A DNA stretch of 64,000 bases from Bipolaris cookei (Eukaryota > Ascomycota > Dothideomycetes > Pleosporales > Pleosporaceae): positions 773,213-837,212 of the forward strand of contig NRSV01000004.1 of NCBI GenBank assembly GCA_002286855.1, read 5' to 3'. Position 1 is the first letter of the stretch. The number at the start of each line of letters is the position of its first letter. The notes beneath the pieces are model-generated. The model was not told the origin of the DNA. It did not search any database and saw only the letters and a list, made by a program, of their open reading frames with translations. The translations under genes and the position numbers were made by a program. Shown here piece after piece: positions 54,378 through 64,000 of this stretch.

Positions 54378-56771
54378 TCACATATCTTTGGACCATTGAT
54401 TCGAGTTTGGCGTTGGTTCGTACAAGCGTGGGTGCATGAAGAGCAATTCCGGGGGTGTTTCAGGGACTAGAATCGAATCTTGTGTCTGTCCTGCCAGCTG
54501 CTGTGAAGCCTGATCCGTACGCTGGTCCAGGTACAACTCCACATTTCTTTCGCATTTGTGTTTAGTATCTTCCTCATGGCGCGCTTGTTTTTCGATAGGT
54601 GTATCGCTGACATGAACCAAATCATGCGCAAACTTGGTGGGTGGGGGCAGCGAAAGTTGAAGTCTCAAACTTGCATGTTGGAAGTGATTCCTTGGGGTTG
54701 CTTTCGAAATCTCTTCCAAATCAGTAAGATTCCCGCTGCCATTTGTACTGCTGTCATACATGTCGGGCACAGTTCTACCAAGCGAAAGCTGACGGATAGG
54801 ACTACCAGTGAACTTGCTGCGTTTCTTGGATGGCACCCTACGCTTACAAACATATTTTCTGTGCGAATAAGATCCTTCCTTGCTCTCGGCAGCTAGAATA
54901 AGTGGATTTTGGTAAGACTGCACATCGTTGTTGGGTGTATGTATGTGCTCTTGGTGTTTTGAACAACATTTACTATTGCATATCCGGCGTGCGTGGATAT
55001 CAGCATCTACGTTTCTATTTCGGACTAATGGTGAGCTCGAGATTTGTTTTGGACAAGAGAACCGAGTAACCGGATCTTTGGAAGTTAGGTGAGCGGCTGT
55101 ATCATATTGGGGTGGAGTATAGCTTTCGGATCTAGTGACTTGACACGAGAAGCTACCGGGTACACCATTGATAACAGAGTTAGGCAAGAGCCTGCTTATG
55201 TCTTCAACAAGGTGAAGGTCTTTGTTTTGGGGTTTCCAGTTCACAATTGAGCAGGCATACTGCTTTTCAAGGCCGTCCGATTGGGATGTAAACCAAGAAT
55301 GCGTCAGAGACTGAGTAGCCGTCATCCTGCTTTCCTCGTTCAGTACCAGTAGCTTCCTAATGAAATCTTTTGGGTGGGGACCGATCAGCCTCCATGATGG
55401 ATGATGGTCATCGTCAAGAGCGCTCAAGTCGCAGATGGCTGCGAGCCCCACAATGACGCCTTGTGGATTGTTATGATAGTCAGGATGATTGCGATCGGTA
55501 AACAAGTGGTCGCCTGAAAGGATAGTAGCCGTAAGCGAGCCAACAGACCACATATCTACACTTCTTGAGTACCCATTTTCCGCCGGAATGATTGGGTTAG
55601 CGTAGTGAATTTCGGGCGCTGCATACTCTAAAGTGCCGACATGCGAAAACATCCGCTGGTATTTAGTGGCATGGCTGTTCTTGGAGGGAAGAAATCGCGC
55701 ATTGCCAAAATCGGTAATGACGACGCGGGCAGTATCTTCTAGCGACGACATCAAAATATTGTCGGGTTTGAGGTCTCGATGCACAATATCCAGTTTGTGT
55801 AAATATTCAACTCCTTTCAATATCTGAAAAACGATAGCTGCCGCTTGTGTGCCATCGAGACGACCGCCTTTGAACTCAAGAAAAGAAAACAAGTCACCAC
55901 CTGTTATGAGCTCCTGGAATATGTAGACATTGTCATGGCTGCAAAACACTTTTTCGAGGGCGATAATGTTAGGATGACTAAGGTCTTTGAGAATGTTGAA
56001 CTCTCGATGACATCGGTCCCTTGGCTGGAGCATATGCTGGTCTCGATCGGCTGTTGGTAAACTCACCGTGTTCATGGAAATTTTATCTAGTCGAACAACT
56101 TTGCACGCGAGTTGTTTCTGGGTTTTTCGAACTACGCCTACGAGTACCTTACCGTATCCGCCTTCACCTAACATGCGAGTAGTGACGAGATATCGCGAGC
56201 TGAACGTCTGAATTTCCATTTCCTGAGTAGGTGTCATGTCAACAGATTGCACGGGACTTTTCGACAAGTAGATCAATGTAATAATATCGGAGATGTTGAG
56301 CTCGTCCCCATGTCCCAGAAGAAAGGTGTTATTGCGACCCATGAGAATTTCATCATCTTGGCATGCAACGTGCTCGGAATCGCACCTCTTCAAGTAGGTG
56401 CCATTAGCTGACAGGTCAGTCGCATATACAAAGGGTGCGATGCTAGAGATCGGGTCTTGCTCATAAAGAATGCAGTGGATGCGCAGATGCAGCCGAGAAA
56501 CGGTAAGATCGTCGCGCCACGTATAGCGACTGTGAATGAGGTCAGATCATGCCACGCCATCGTCAAGGTGGCTAGCGCTCCCATCTCACCAGAGCTCTGT
56601 GTCTCTCCCAAGGTAGAAGTGCTCGTTGCCGCAAACCTCGATAGCATAGCGTTGGGTTCCTATGCCAGTTAGTATGCTAGCCATGGCTCAATGGAGAATG
56701 AGCTGCAGCGCACCGCGAGCGTCATTACTAGCAACAAGAACCTGCAGCCATCCTACCAGTTGGCCTGCCAT
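54378..56771 (-). CDS. FHA-domain serine/threonine protein kinase (CHK2/Rad53/Mek1-like), 759 aa
   Basis: Three exons: 56771-56714, 56659-56590, 56529-54378, introns of 54 and 60 bp (the first with a consensus branch ACTAAC), all in frame. Residues ~20-130 form an FHA phosphothreonine-binding domain: GR at 37-38, SRLH at 54-57 and NG at 85-86. The kinase domain has P-loop GEGGYGKV (164-171), Lys186 (ACKVV), HRDLKPDN (293-300), DFG (316-318) and APE (347-349), so it should be active. A ~320-residue Ser/Thr-rich tail follows. FHA plus kinase in this order is the layout of DNA-damage or meiotic checkpoint kinases (Chk2, Dun1, Mek1). Which of these it is cannot be settled from sequence alone. Confidence 0.9.
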
Positions 56772-56996
56772 GGTGTATCGTTATTACTACTGCATCAATG
56801 CCGATGTTGCATGTCAATCAATGTCTGTGCAAGACTTTCAAGAAGAAAAGTGACGCGACGCGCGTGAACTTGGCACCTGCTCAAGGCCGGGCCGCTAAAC
56901 CGCTTTGGCTAAGCGAGCCCCGCTCCCACCTAGGTATTTCGTTCAGTCAACCTTGAACCTTTGTTCTACACTCACGACACTCATCTAGACAGCAAT

Positions 56997-57127
56997 GTAA
57001 GTTACTCTCTACGGGCTATCCTGTCCTCTGCAATGCACAGCTCAGCATCGCTCTCGCTTTGCGAGGGTCTCTGCCCTTTCAATCAATTCGCCATCTATCA
57101 ATTGCAGCCGCTGACCTCACTCCACAG
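56997..57127 (+). other. 5' UTR intron of the eL41 gene
   Basis: GTAAGT at 56997 to CACTCCACAG ending 57127, in the leader, 12 bp before the start codon. Leader introns are common in ribosomal protein genes of filamentous fungi. Confidence 0.7.
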
Positions 57128-57139
57128 CCCGCCGACAAG

Positions 57140-57272
57140 ATGAGAGCCAAATGGAGGAAGAAGCGCGTTCGACGTCTCAAGCGCAAGAGAAGAAAGACGA
57201 GGGCTCGTTCGTAAGTGACGCCAATGCCAACATTACTTTCTGCATGGAATTAACCAGCTTTGCAGCAAATAA
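57140..57272 (+). CDS. RPL41: 60S ribosomal protein eL41 (RPL41), 25 aa
   Basis: Exons 57140-57210 and 57266-57272 with a 55 bp intron (GTAAGT...TTTGCAG). The coding sequence gives 25 residues, 17 of them Lys or Arg, beginning MRAKWRKKR and ending RARSK, where the last exon holds only two bases of Ser, Lys and the stop. This is the invariant eukaryotic eL41, the smallest ribosomal protein, which bridges the two subunits. The upstream leader intron (56997-57127) supports the model. Without the intron the reading would end after RARS, one residue short. Because of its size, routine gene finders often miss it. Confidence 0.93.
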
Positions 57273-58155
57273 ACTACTCGCCCCTCGATCTCAGCAACCC
57301 ATCGCCTCAATTCTGATCCAAAATGATGGATGAACAACTTGTTTTCTGCGCACAACCTTCTGCCTAGTTTGCGCCATCTTGCTGCAACGCGCATTCCGAC
57401 CCCCCGTTACGTCATACGGTTGGATGCCACACGCGAGCTATCAATGATTTTACCAGGAGGAAACGATTGTGCTGGGTTGAAGAACGTGATGGGACGCTGG
57501 TCAATTGCCCGTATGGCACGTTGAGGTTCTCTGGGAGTTTACTTGAACATGAGATTACGACGGTCTCTCTAACACCGGTTCGCGTCCTGCTGTGGACGCT
57601 TGCCTTTGACTGACCTGTCACCATGTGAACATGCGATAACGGAATCAAAAATGCTTCACGACAATCGCCCCTACCTTGCTGTTTGTGTGCGTGATGTCGC
57701 GTGATGTGGAATGGCATGACGAGGACTGAGCTCAGCTGAGGGAGGTGCTATGATCTAATAAAACGCTTCGTGTGAACTTGGTGTTAACCGAGAAATGATG
57801 GACGTTGGTGAAATGGCTTGATCAAGATGAGAGAGCGCTAAAAGGTCAAAGGGCGTGTGCACATGTTCCTTGCGCATTTTGAAGATTGCCCAGTCTATGG
57901 CCTCACATGTGCATGCTTGAGCATCTCTCGGTCATTGTGGATATGAACATTGAAAAGGCACAGATGCAGCTTCAATACTGGTATCATTAATATAAATTAG
58001 GAAAGAAGTATTGGGCAAGGAAAACTTCCGTTCCTAAAGTATGCTTCTGAGAGAAGTGAACGACTGCCGAAAATAACCATCCACGCTTTGTGCGCACAGC
58101 GCTCCTGAACATAATAGCTGAGCTCCTACTACAAAGTACCCAGAGGCTGGGATGA
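57273..58155. other. intergenic region between eL41 and the pheromone receptor
   Basis: 3' flanks of the two convergent genes; no further gene supported. Confidence 0.5.
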
Positions 58156-59779
58156 TCAAACCTTGCCATTGACCCAGAGGTAAGTTGACTCTGAATCACT
58201 CTTTTTGTCGTGCATGTCATGTCGTTGTTGATACACTTCGTGTGAGACAAAAACACCTTTACCCTCACTAGCCCGCCCGATAGGGGCGTCCTCGGTAGTC
58301 CAAACGTGGGCGTGCACACCAAGCGACGTGACTGGGGCCGACAATTTGCCTGTGTCATTGATTGCAATTTCAGTGATGTTGCGGTAATTGAATAACGGTA
58401 GCACAGGGGCACCAAGATTGGAACGAGCAAACCATCGCTTGAAGGAAAACGACCGTGTTGGCGTGGTAGATGATTCAGTCTGACCTTGGCTTCCCATGAT
58501 CAGTGCGGTTTCGGCATCGCCGCTATGCGCAGCCTGGATGGAGTCAAGGGCGACAGAGTTGCTGCGAGGAAAGTCGGCGTATGCATCGCCAACTGAGGCT
58601 GTGGAATCAAATCTGGATGACCAAAGTAAATTCTTTGCCTTGCAAGATACACTGCTGGTCCATGATTTGGCAGCTATAAAGCTCGAGGGTGATCGCTGCC
58701 CATTCCGGCTCGGCTTGTGCAGACTCGGCCATACTTTGCCTAGGCCCATGCTGACCATGATCTTTCTATAGAAGTTGTATGCATCAACGCCAGTGCCGAA
58801 GAGCAAAAAGACAATGTACCCAGTAACTACCTGGATCCATTTGTCGTAGGAGACCTTGCCTTGCACTGGTACGTGAATGATGGTGTTGAATCTGACTGGG
58901 TCATGAACGTAGGACCAGGAGTACGATTCAGTTAGGACAAAAGAAGCTTCGACAGTGATGTAGATGGAATATGTGAGATAAACCAGGCTGATTGTCATGC
59001 TGAGAATGAAGAGTCGGACGAAACGAGATGTTGTGGTGTTCTGAGCTACGACCAGACTATGGAACTCTTTTCGATAGCGATAGAGGCGATATACAAGTAA
59101 GACTGTTCAGGTGTGTTAACAGCGACCTGTTCAATGTAGGGTTCTCATCGAAGGAAAAAGACTCACTCGACCAAAATGTGGCAAAGGTCATGGTAATCGG
59201 AAACCACATGATACTCAAGACGAGGCTTGGCCATGAATTATCATAAGTAGATTGACAGCCCACGATGCCATAAATGGTGTAGCGGGCCGGTTGAACAACG
59301 TAGTAAACAATGACCAGGATCATTGGGGCCCCCCAGCACCATATTAATTCCCAAATTTTCTCCATGACTCTGCTGCTACGACTGCTTGAGACGGTAATGT
59401 TCCGAGTGTCCATGACCCTAGCCAGCTTGCGTGTGATCATTGCCGCAGATGCTGCAACACCTACGTAGCTTGCAACCTGGATCCGCACATGGATATCACA
59501 CCACACATTGCCATCCCACCATTCGAGCAGATTGTCACGCGGCCATATGAGAGCGTTGATGGAGTTGAAGAAGTTGTGAAGGATGATCCATAGTACGTTT
59601 GAACCAGCGGCAACGTTGGCTTGTCGGAAGTGCCAGACCATTGCTGGGACGCAGAGTATCCATGCTGGGAAAGCGAGGGCTGGAAAAAGGATTGCTTGGG
59701 CGTAGATGGGAGCATCCATCGAATACCCTTGCGGGTAGGCTGTGCCACTGGAGAGGACATCTACCGCCCTGGACAGCAT
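58156..59779 (-). CDS. STE3-type a-factor pheromone receptor (GPCR), 519 aa
   Basis: Two exons, 59779-59167 and 59102-58156, with a 64 bp intron (GTGAGT...GAACAG) that joins in frame (TFW-S-I-LLVYRLYRYRKEF). Seven transmembrane helices in the first ~290 residues. STE3 hallmarks: FPALAFPAWILC in helix 1, LWIILHNFFNSINALIWP in helix 2, WCDIHVRIQVA in helix 3, and PARYTIYGIVGC in the second outer loop. The cytosolic tail of about 200 residues is Ser/Thr-rich. Fungal STE3/PRE-1 relatives bind the lipopeptide pheromone and signal through a G protein in mating and chemotropism. An in-frame second Met (59719) would shorten the outer N-terminus by 20 residues and fits the family equally well. The gene looks intact. 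Confidence 0.88.
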
Positions 59780-61241
59780 CGCTTAGGTTGTCAGTCTTGG
59801 AGGATAGGCAAATATGGGCGATGCTATGACACAAGAAATTTGTTAGGATGTGTCGAGTAAATTTATGAAAAGTTGAGATTGAGAAAAGTATAAGGGTGAC
59901 GTAGATTATGGCAAGAGGTCCGTCTCAGGCCTCGCAGCTTTTGGGAGCTCATGCTGTGAGTGAGCGCAGCAGAGAACTCAATAGAGTGATTTGTTGTCTC
60001 AATCTTCAATAGTGGTCAATAGCTGCTGTTGGATGACTTACGCTCACTGGAGTGGTAAAAGTCGTTCGTTTCGTTCCACAGCCATCTTGGCAGAGCCACT
60101 TGTCGAGTCGTTTGGATACTTGTTCAAACAGATTGTTTCGTCGCCCAGACACAGGGGAATTCGGTGTGTGTGATGCCTGGTTGTAGTTGCAGAGTCGGTG
60201 ATGATTATGGTGAGACTTTCACCAATCCACTTTTGGGTCTGAATAGGAAAAGTGACGACGACGGTACATTCTGAATAGGAATCCAGCAGATGGGAGGCGA
60301 GACATGTTTGTGATTATAACTGAGGCAATGACAGAGAATTTCATGTACACTCCATGTGTTGAGTTCGCTTCTGTGGCTCAGTGCAGATCAGGGCGTACAG
60401 ATAGCATTTATCCAAAGTAAGGGGTCCTGTCACGTCGAGCAGGGTTACCAGCTCCAAGGGGTAAAAATGTGTCCGTACTTATGTATAAGTAGTACATACA
60501 GCTTCCTGTTTTGTCAGAGTCCGAAGGCTGATGTCCTGGGGGAGATGGTGATTAGGGGAGTATCTCGGGAGGGCGGGGCAAGGTAGCAGAAGCAAAAAAA
60601 GAGATACTCGATTGAGTCAATGGTGCTTGTGGCTTTGCATGGCTGTTTCCCACCAAGCACAGCTCACAGTGTTGCTTCTTCCCGTGTAGCGCGTTATGTG
60701 CAGGTGGTCCGACTGCAACGTGACCAGGGTTGCGGCCGGATAATGCGTGGTTGCCGATGGTAGATGGGACGGGGATACGCGCAATCATCTGACCAGTCTG
60801 ACGTTGAGAAGACGGCTGGACCATTGGCGTCTCGATTGCCCGCGGAAAGCAAAATGACAGAAGTAAAGAGGCTCAATAGCAATGCCCGCTCTAGTTACAT
60901 ACATGTGTATGTATCCAATACACCATTGCGACTGCTCGTATCGGCGGGTACTAAGTATCGGATGACGTAAACCACCTGGGGAGATCCGAGGTGTCTTCCA
61001 CTACCTACGGCAGACGACCGCCGGCCTGGCACATGGGAGACTCGTCCACGGCTTCAGCTATGCATTGCCAGCGCCTGTGCCCATTAGCAGGACCACATCG
61101 ATACACATACCTGAACAGTGGCGGCTTTTTCCCGCCATCGTCCCGGGCATTTTGTCGGTTACGTTGTACATACATACTACATACGTACATAGATACACAA
61201 CGCTTGCGTGTTGGCTAACTTTCGCCTGCCACGCCTTCGCA
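59780..61241. promoter_or_regulatory. divergent intergenic region
   Basis: About 1.5 kb upstream of both the pheromone receptor and the membrane/coiled-coil gene. Must contain both promoters. No gene supported. Confidence 0.5.
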
Positions 61242-62675
61242 ATGGATGGCGCACCCTCATCCGAGAGCCATGCCATTCCTCCCCAGCTACGCCAGAGGAT
61301 GCTGAACCGCGCTGCAACCTTTGGCGAGGGCATACAGCCGTCGACGCCGCCCGCCGCAGCCTCTCGCCGCCGCAGTTCTCTTGTGTCGGACCTCTCGGAC
61401 ACGCGACCCTCACTCTGGTCCTCGACAGACAACCTGCTGAGAACTGGTGCCAAGTATGACATGGACAGACGGGATGCCGCCTCGGATGAGCCTTCTCGGT
61501 GGATTGCGCTCCCCGTCGTGGCTGCGGTCGTGCCTGCCATTATCGGCTTGACGGTGGAGAATGGCGCCGTGATTGCGACAGATGTGCTGATATTGGTGCT
61601 GGCGGGTTGGTTCCTGCACTGGAGTGTCAAAGTGCCATGGTAAGCTGCAGCCAGCCATTGCGGGCGGAAAGCGTGGACAGAGCGAGCTTCACTGACAGGA
61701 CATAGGGACTGTTACCACGATGCTCAGCAGAGACGATATATCAGCGATGAAGCCCACGACGATACGTACTACGGCATCATTCACGAAGTAAACGAAAACG
61801 ACGTGCACGGCATAGCCGAGGGTGTTGGCGACGCAGCAAGCCAGGAGGCCGACATGAGCCCTGCGCCTTCAGTGGCATTGCCTGCACAGCAGGAAGCTCA
61901 CGAGGCACTAAAGCGATCAGAGCTACTTGCGTTTGTTGGATGTTTTCTCGGTCCACTTCTCGGGGCACTCCTTATGCATACCGTACGAGGGCAGTTGATG
62001 CGCGCTGAAGGCATAGTCTCCGACGCCAACCTGAGCATCTTCTTACTCATCGCAGAGATCCCGCCTGTCAACCGCCTAATCAAAATGCGTACTGAGCGTA
62101 TATTGCACCTCCAGCGCATTGTGCGAGATGCGCCGAGGGGACCTATTCGACCCGCCGATGTGCAACAGCTCTCGAAGCGTATAGCCGAGCTTGAAAGCCG
62201 TCTCGACGGCGCGCCCTCTTCCAATAACAAGAATACCAACCAGATAGATGTGGAGAAACTCGGCACTGAAATCCGCCAGACCACTCAACTGCAACTCGAT
62301 GCGCTCAATCGCGCAGTCAGACGATATGAGAAGCGCCATATGGCGCAATCCCTCCAGATCGAGGCTCGTTTTCAAGACCTGGAGGCTCGCCTTCAGGATA
62401 CACTCGCGCTTGCTGCAGCTGCAGCCAGAACTGGCCACCGGCCAGGCATCATCACTGCAACACTTAGTTGGATAGCTGGGACAATTAGCAGCATATTGCA
62501 GCTGGTCTGGGATATCTCCATGTATCCCTTCCGCACCGCTGCGATTGTTTTATCAGTCATCAAGTCGATGTTTGTCCCGGACAAACGACAGGCCAAACCG
62601 CGAGCAAAGGGAGGGCAGGTCAATGGACATACGTCGATATCATCGAGTAGGATGCAGTCCAAAGTTGGGCGATGA
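61242..62675 (+). CDS. conserved fungal membrane and coiled-coil protein, 455 aa, unknown function
   Basis: Two exons, 61242-61639 and 61706-62675, with a 66 bp intron in frame (VPW-DCYHDAQQ). Start ATG follows CTTCGCA. Layout: Ser/Arg-rich disordered N-terminus (1-85), two hydrophobic segments (about 88-105 and 112-128), a disordered acidic stretch, another hydrophobic pair (LLAFVGCFLGPLLGALLMHTV and nearby), a coiled coil of about 100 residues (LSKRIAELESRL, LQLDALNRAVRRYEKRH, ARFQDLEARLQDTLAL), a further hydrophobic segment (ITATLSWIAGTISSILQLVW) and a basic tail. I do not recognise a named family. Organelle or nuclear-envelope membrane anchoring would fit but is only inference. Confidence 0.8.
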
Positions 62676-63166
62676 AAGTGTGTAATTACTAATTTCTTTG
62701 GATATCCTATCAAATATAAGTTTGCTCATCTACCCTATCCCCGGTCTTTTGTTTGCACGAGATAAACGTATCGTGTCGGTCCTTTGTTAGTGCCAGGCCT
62801 AGGTGAGCGATGCGACGTTACATGGCATTGTCAATTGTCAATAGTCATGCTATCTTCCGGCTCCGTCCGATCCAGTAAGCCGACATGCAGGTACTGAGCG
62901 GCTCTTTCTAAGGCGAGCGACGGAGATAGCTGGAGACGTTGCTGTCTGTTCAACGTGGTACCCCGCCCCCACCTACATGGCCTATCGGAGCCGAACACGG
63001 AGGGAGGTGTCACATTGCCATTACAATAGTAACAATATGTACATCTTCTGGGTCGCTCTTTGCATTTTTTCATTCCAAGATTTTTACTCTTTCTCCTCGA
63101 CCCAGGGCCGTATTTGTTGTTGACAGACAAGAGACAGCCGAAAGTCATACTACATACAACTCGATC
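62676..63166. other. intergenic region
   Basis: 3' flank of the membrane protein gene and promoter of the hydrolase. Nothing else recognised. Confidence 0.5.
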
Positions 63167-64000
63167 ATGACGCTGAAATCAGATGTGACCATAGATGCGT
63201 CCAAGTTTGATCGCAGTACCATCGATAAGCAGACGCTGGAGTTTAATGACAGACTGATCAAGATATGGGCAGATGGACCAAGATGGTACGAGGTATGCAT
63301 CGATATCCCCTTCCACTTCTCATTAGTTTTTTGACTATGGGTCTTACATGCAAAAAAAAGGTTGGTGCTGCAGAATACCGAAAGATGAGATGGGAAGGCA
63401 AGACGCCATTGCCAAAACCCATTGTTCTCCCTGAAGGTGTCAACGGAGCGCTGCCTTCGCGAGAAGCCGGAAGAGAGATTCCGTACCGTGTCTTCAAGCC
63501 GAGCAGCGGCAAGAGCAATGGGATTCACATGCACATCCATGGTGGCGGATGGGTTTTGATGAGCGAGGCTTAGTAGGTTCATGATATTTTCTTGTGCCGC
63601 TTAGCAAACAGAAGAAGCTGACCATTTTGCGCAGCCAAGATCCGTATCTCAAGTACATGGCCGACCATTTTGATGTTACAGTAGTGTCAATTGGATACCG
63701 ACTTGCGCCCGAGGACCCCTGGCCTGCAGGCACAGAAGACTGTTATGACGCCGCTGAATGGCTAGTGAAAAACGGACCAACAGTCTTTGGCGGAGAGTTG
63801 ATGTTTACAGGTGGTGAAGTATGGATATCCTCAAATCATCCCAAGCAAGCCAAAGCTTGAAAGCTGACAAATGTATCCAGTCTGCTGGGGGTCATCTTGC
63901 CTGTCTAGTTGCCTTGCATCTGCTGGAAACAATGCCAGAGTTTGCATTCAAAGGCTTACTCCTTCATTTTGGCTGCTTTGACATGTCCTCATTCCTACCA
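63167..64000 (+). CDS. alpha/beta-hydrolase (hormone-sensitive-lipase-like fold), partial
   Basis: Four exons inside the window: 63167-63292, 63361-63572, 63635-63818, 63881-64000 (open at the edge), introns of 68, 62 and 62 bp in frame. The reading has HGGGW (oxyanion hole), SIGYRLAPEDPWPAG, and GESAGGHLA with the nucleophilic Ser in G-x-S-A-G-G, split by the third intron. These are the marks of the alpha/beta-hydrolase-3 (HSL/arylacetamide deacetylase) group of esterases. The acid and His of the triad would be beyond the edge. No signal peptide. Substrate unknown. Confidence 0.85.

Noticed and set aside
57987..58430. 147-codon frame at the pheromone receptor 3' end
   Set aside because: A different phase over the Ser/Thr-rich receptor tail; the receptor frame continues through it.
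61058..61630. Minus-strand 190-codon frame opposite the membrane/coiled-coil gene
   Set aside because: Antisense shadow; it has no domain and the plus strand has a spliced, conserved-looking gene.

Overview
The window is nuclear DNA of a filamentous ascomycete, most likely a Dothideomycete of the Pleosporales type. The reasons are short 46-92 bp GT-AG introns, two PTH11-like receptors, a STE3-type pheromone receptor, a Baeyer-Villiger monooxygenase, an MFS transporter, small secreted cysteine-rich proteins and fungal Tad1-like LINE and pogo/Fot1-like transposons. Many decayed genes carry C-to-T type nonsense changes (CAG/CAA to TAG/TAA, TGG to TAG, ATG to ATA), as repeat-induced point mutation (RIP) leaves. 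The species cannot be named from the sequence alone.

Layout. 0-18 kb is transposon-rich: a decayed host gene (2.3-3.4 kb), a nearly full-length LINE on the minus strand (3.85-9.8 kb) broken by other insertions and an assembly gap, short solo LTRs, a decayed pogo element (10.7-12.8 kb), a small secreted cysteine-rich gene with a decayed tandem relative (12.85-13.76 kb), and nested pogo elements (14.8-17.6 kb). 18-29.5 kb is a gene island: YSC84/SH3 actin regulator, PTH11-like receptor, type-2 asparaginase, Baeyer-Villiger monooxygenase, MFS transporter. A truncated LINE (30-32.2 kb) precedes a MYND-finger gene split by a ~445 bp insertion, then methionine sulfoxide reductase B, a secreted amidase and methylthioadenosine phosphorylase (33.7-38.6 kb). 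39.9-48.1 kb is again repeat-rich: a secreted-protein exon cut by a complete pogo element, a (TAA)n tract, a third LINE carrying a pogo derivative and a solo LTR, a decayed LysM gene and a complete pogo element. A second PTH11-like receptor (49.7-51.1 kb) lies next to a mosaic pogo element (51.6-53.6 kb). 54.4-64 kb is ordinary gene space: FHA-domain kinase, the 25-residue ribosomal protein eL41, STE3 pheromone receptor, a conserved membrane/coiled-coil protein and an alpha/beta hydrolase running off the edge.

The host genes do not form an evident pathway cluster. The contrast between intact housekeeping or signalling islands and repeat-rich stretches holding small secreted or LysM-type genes is the main organisational feature. 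The best leads are a 705 bp tract shared by two otherwise different pogo elements including the same stop codons, a transposon terminus that may act as splice acceptor for a secreted-protein gene, a tandem pair of cysteine-rich secreted genes, a RIP-silenced LysM gene, a UAAUG stop-start junction in the LINE, and iterated ~16-17 bp subterminal motifs in several pogo families.
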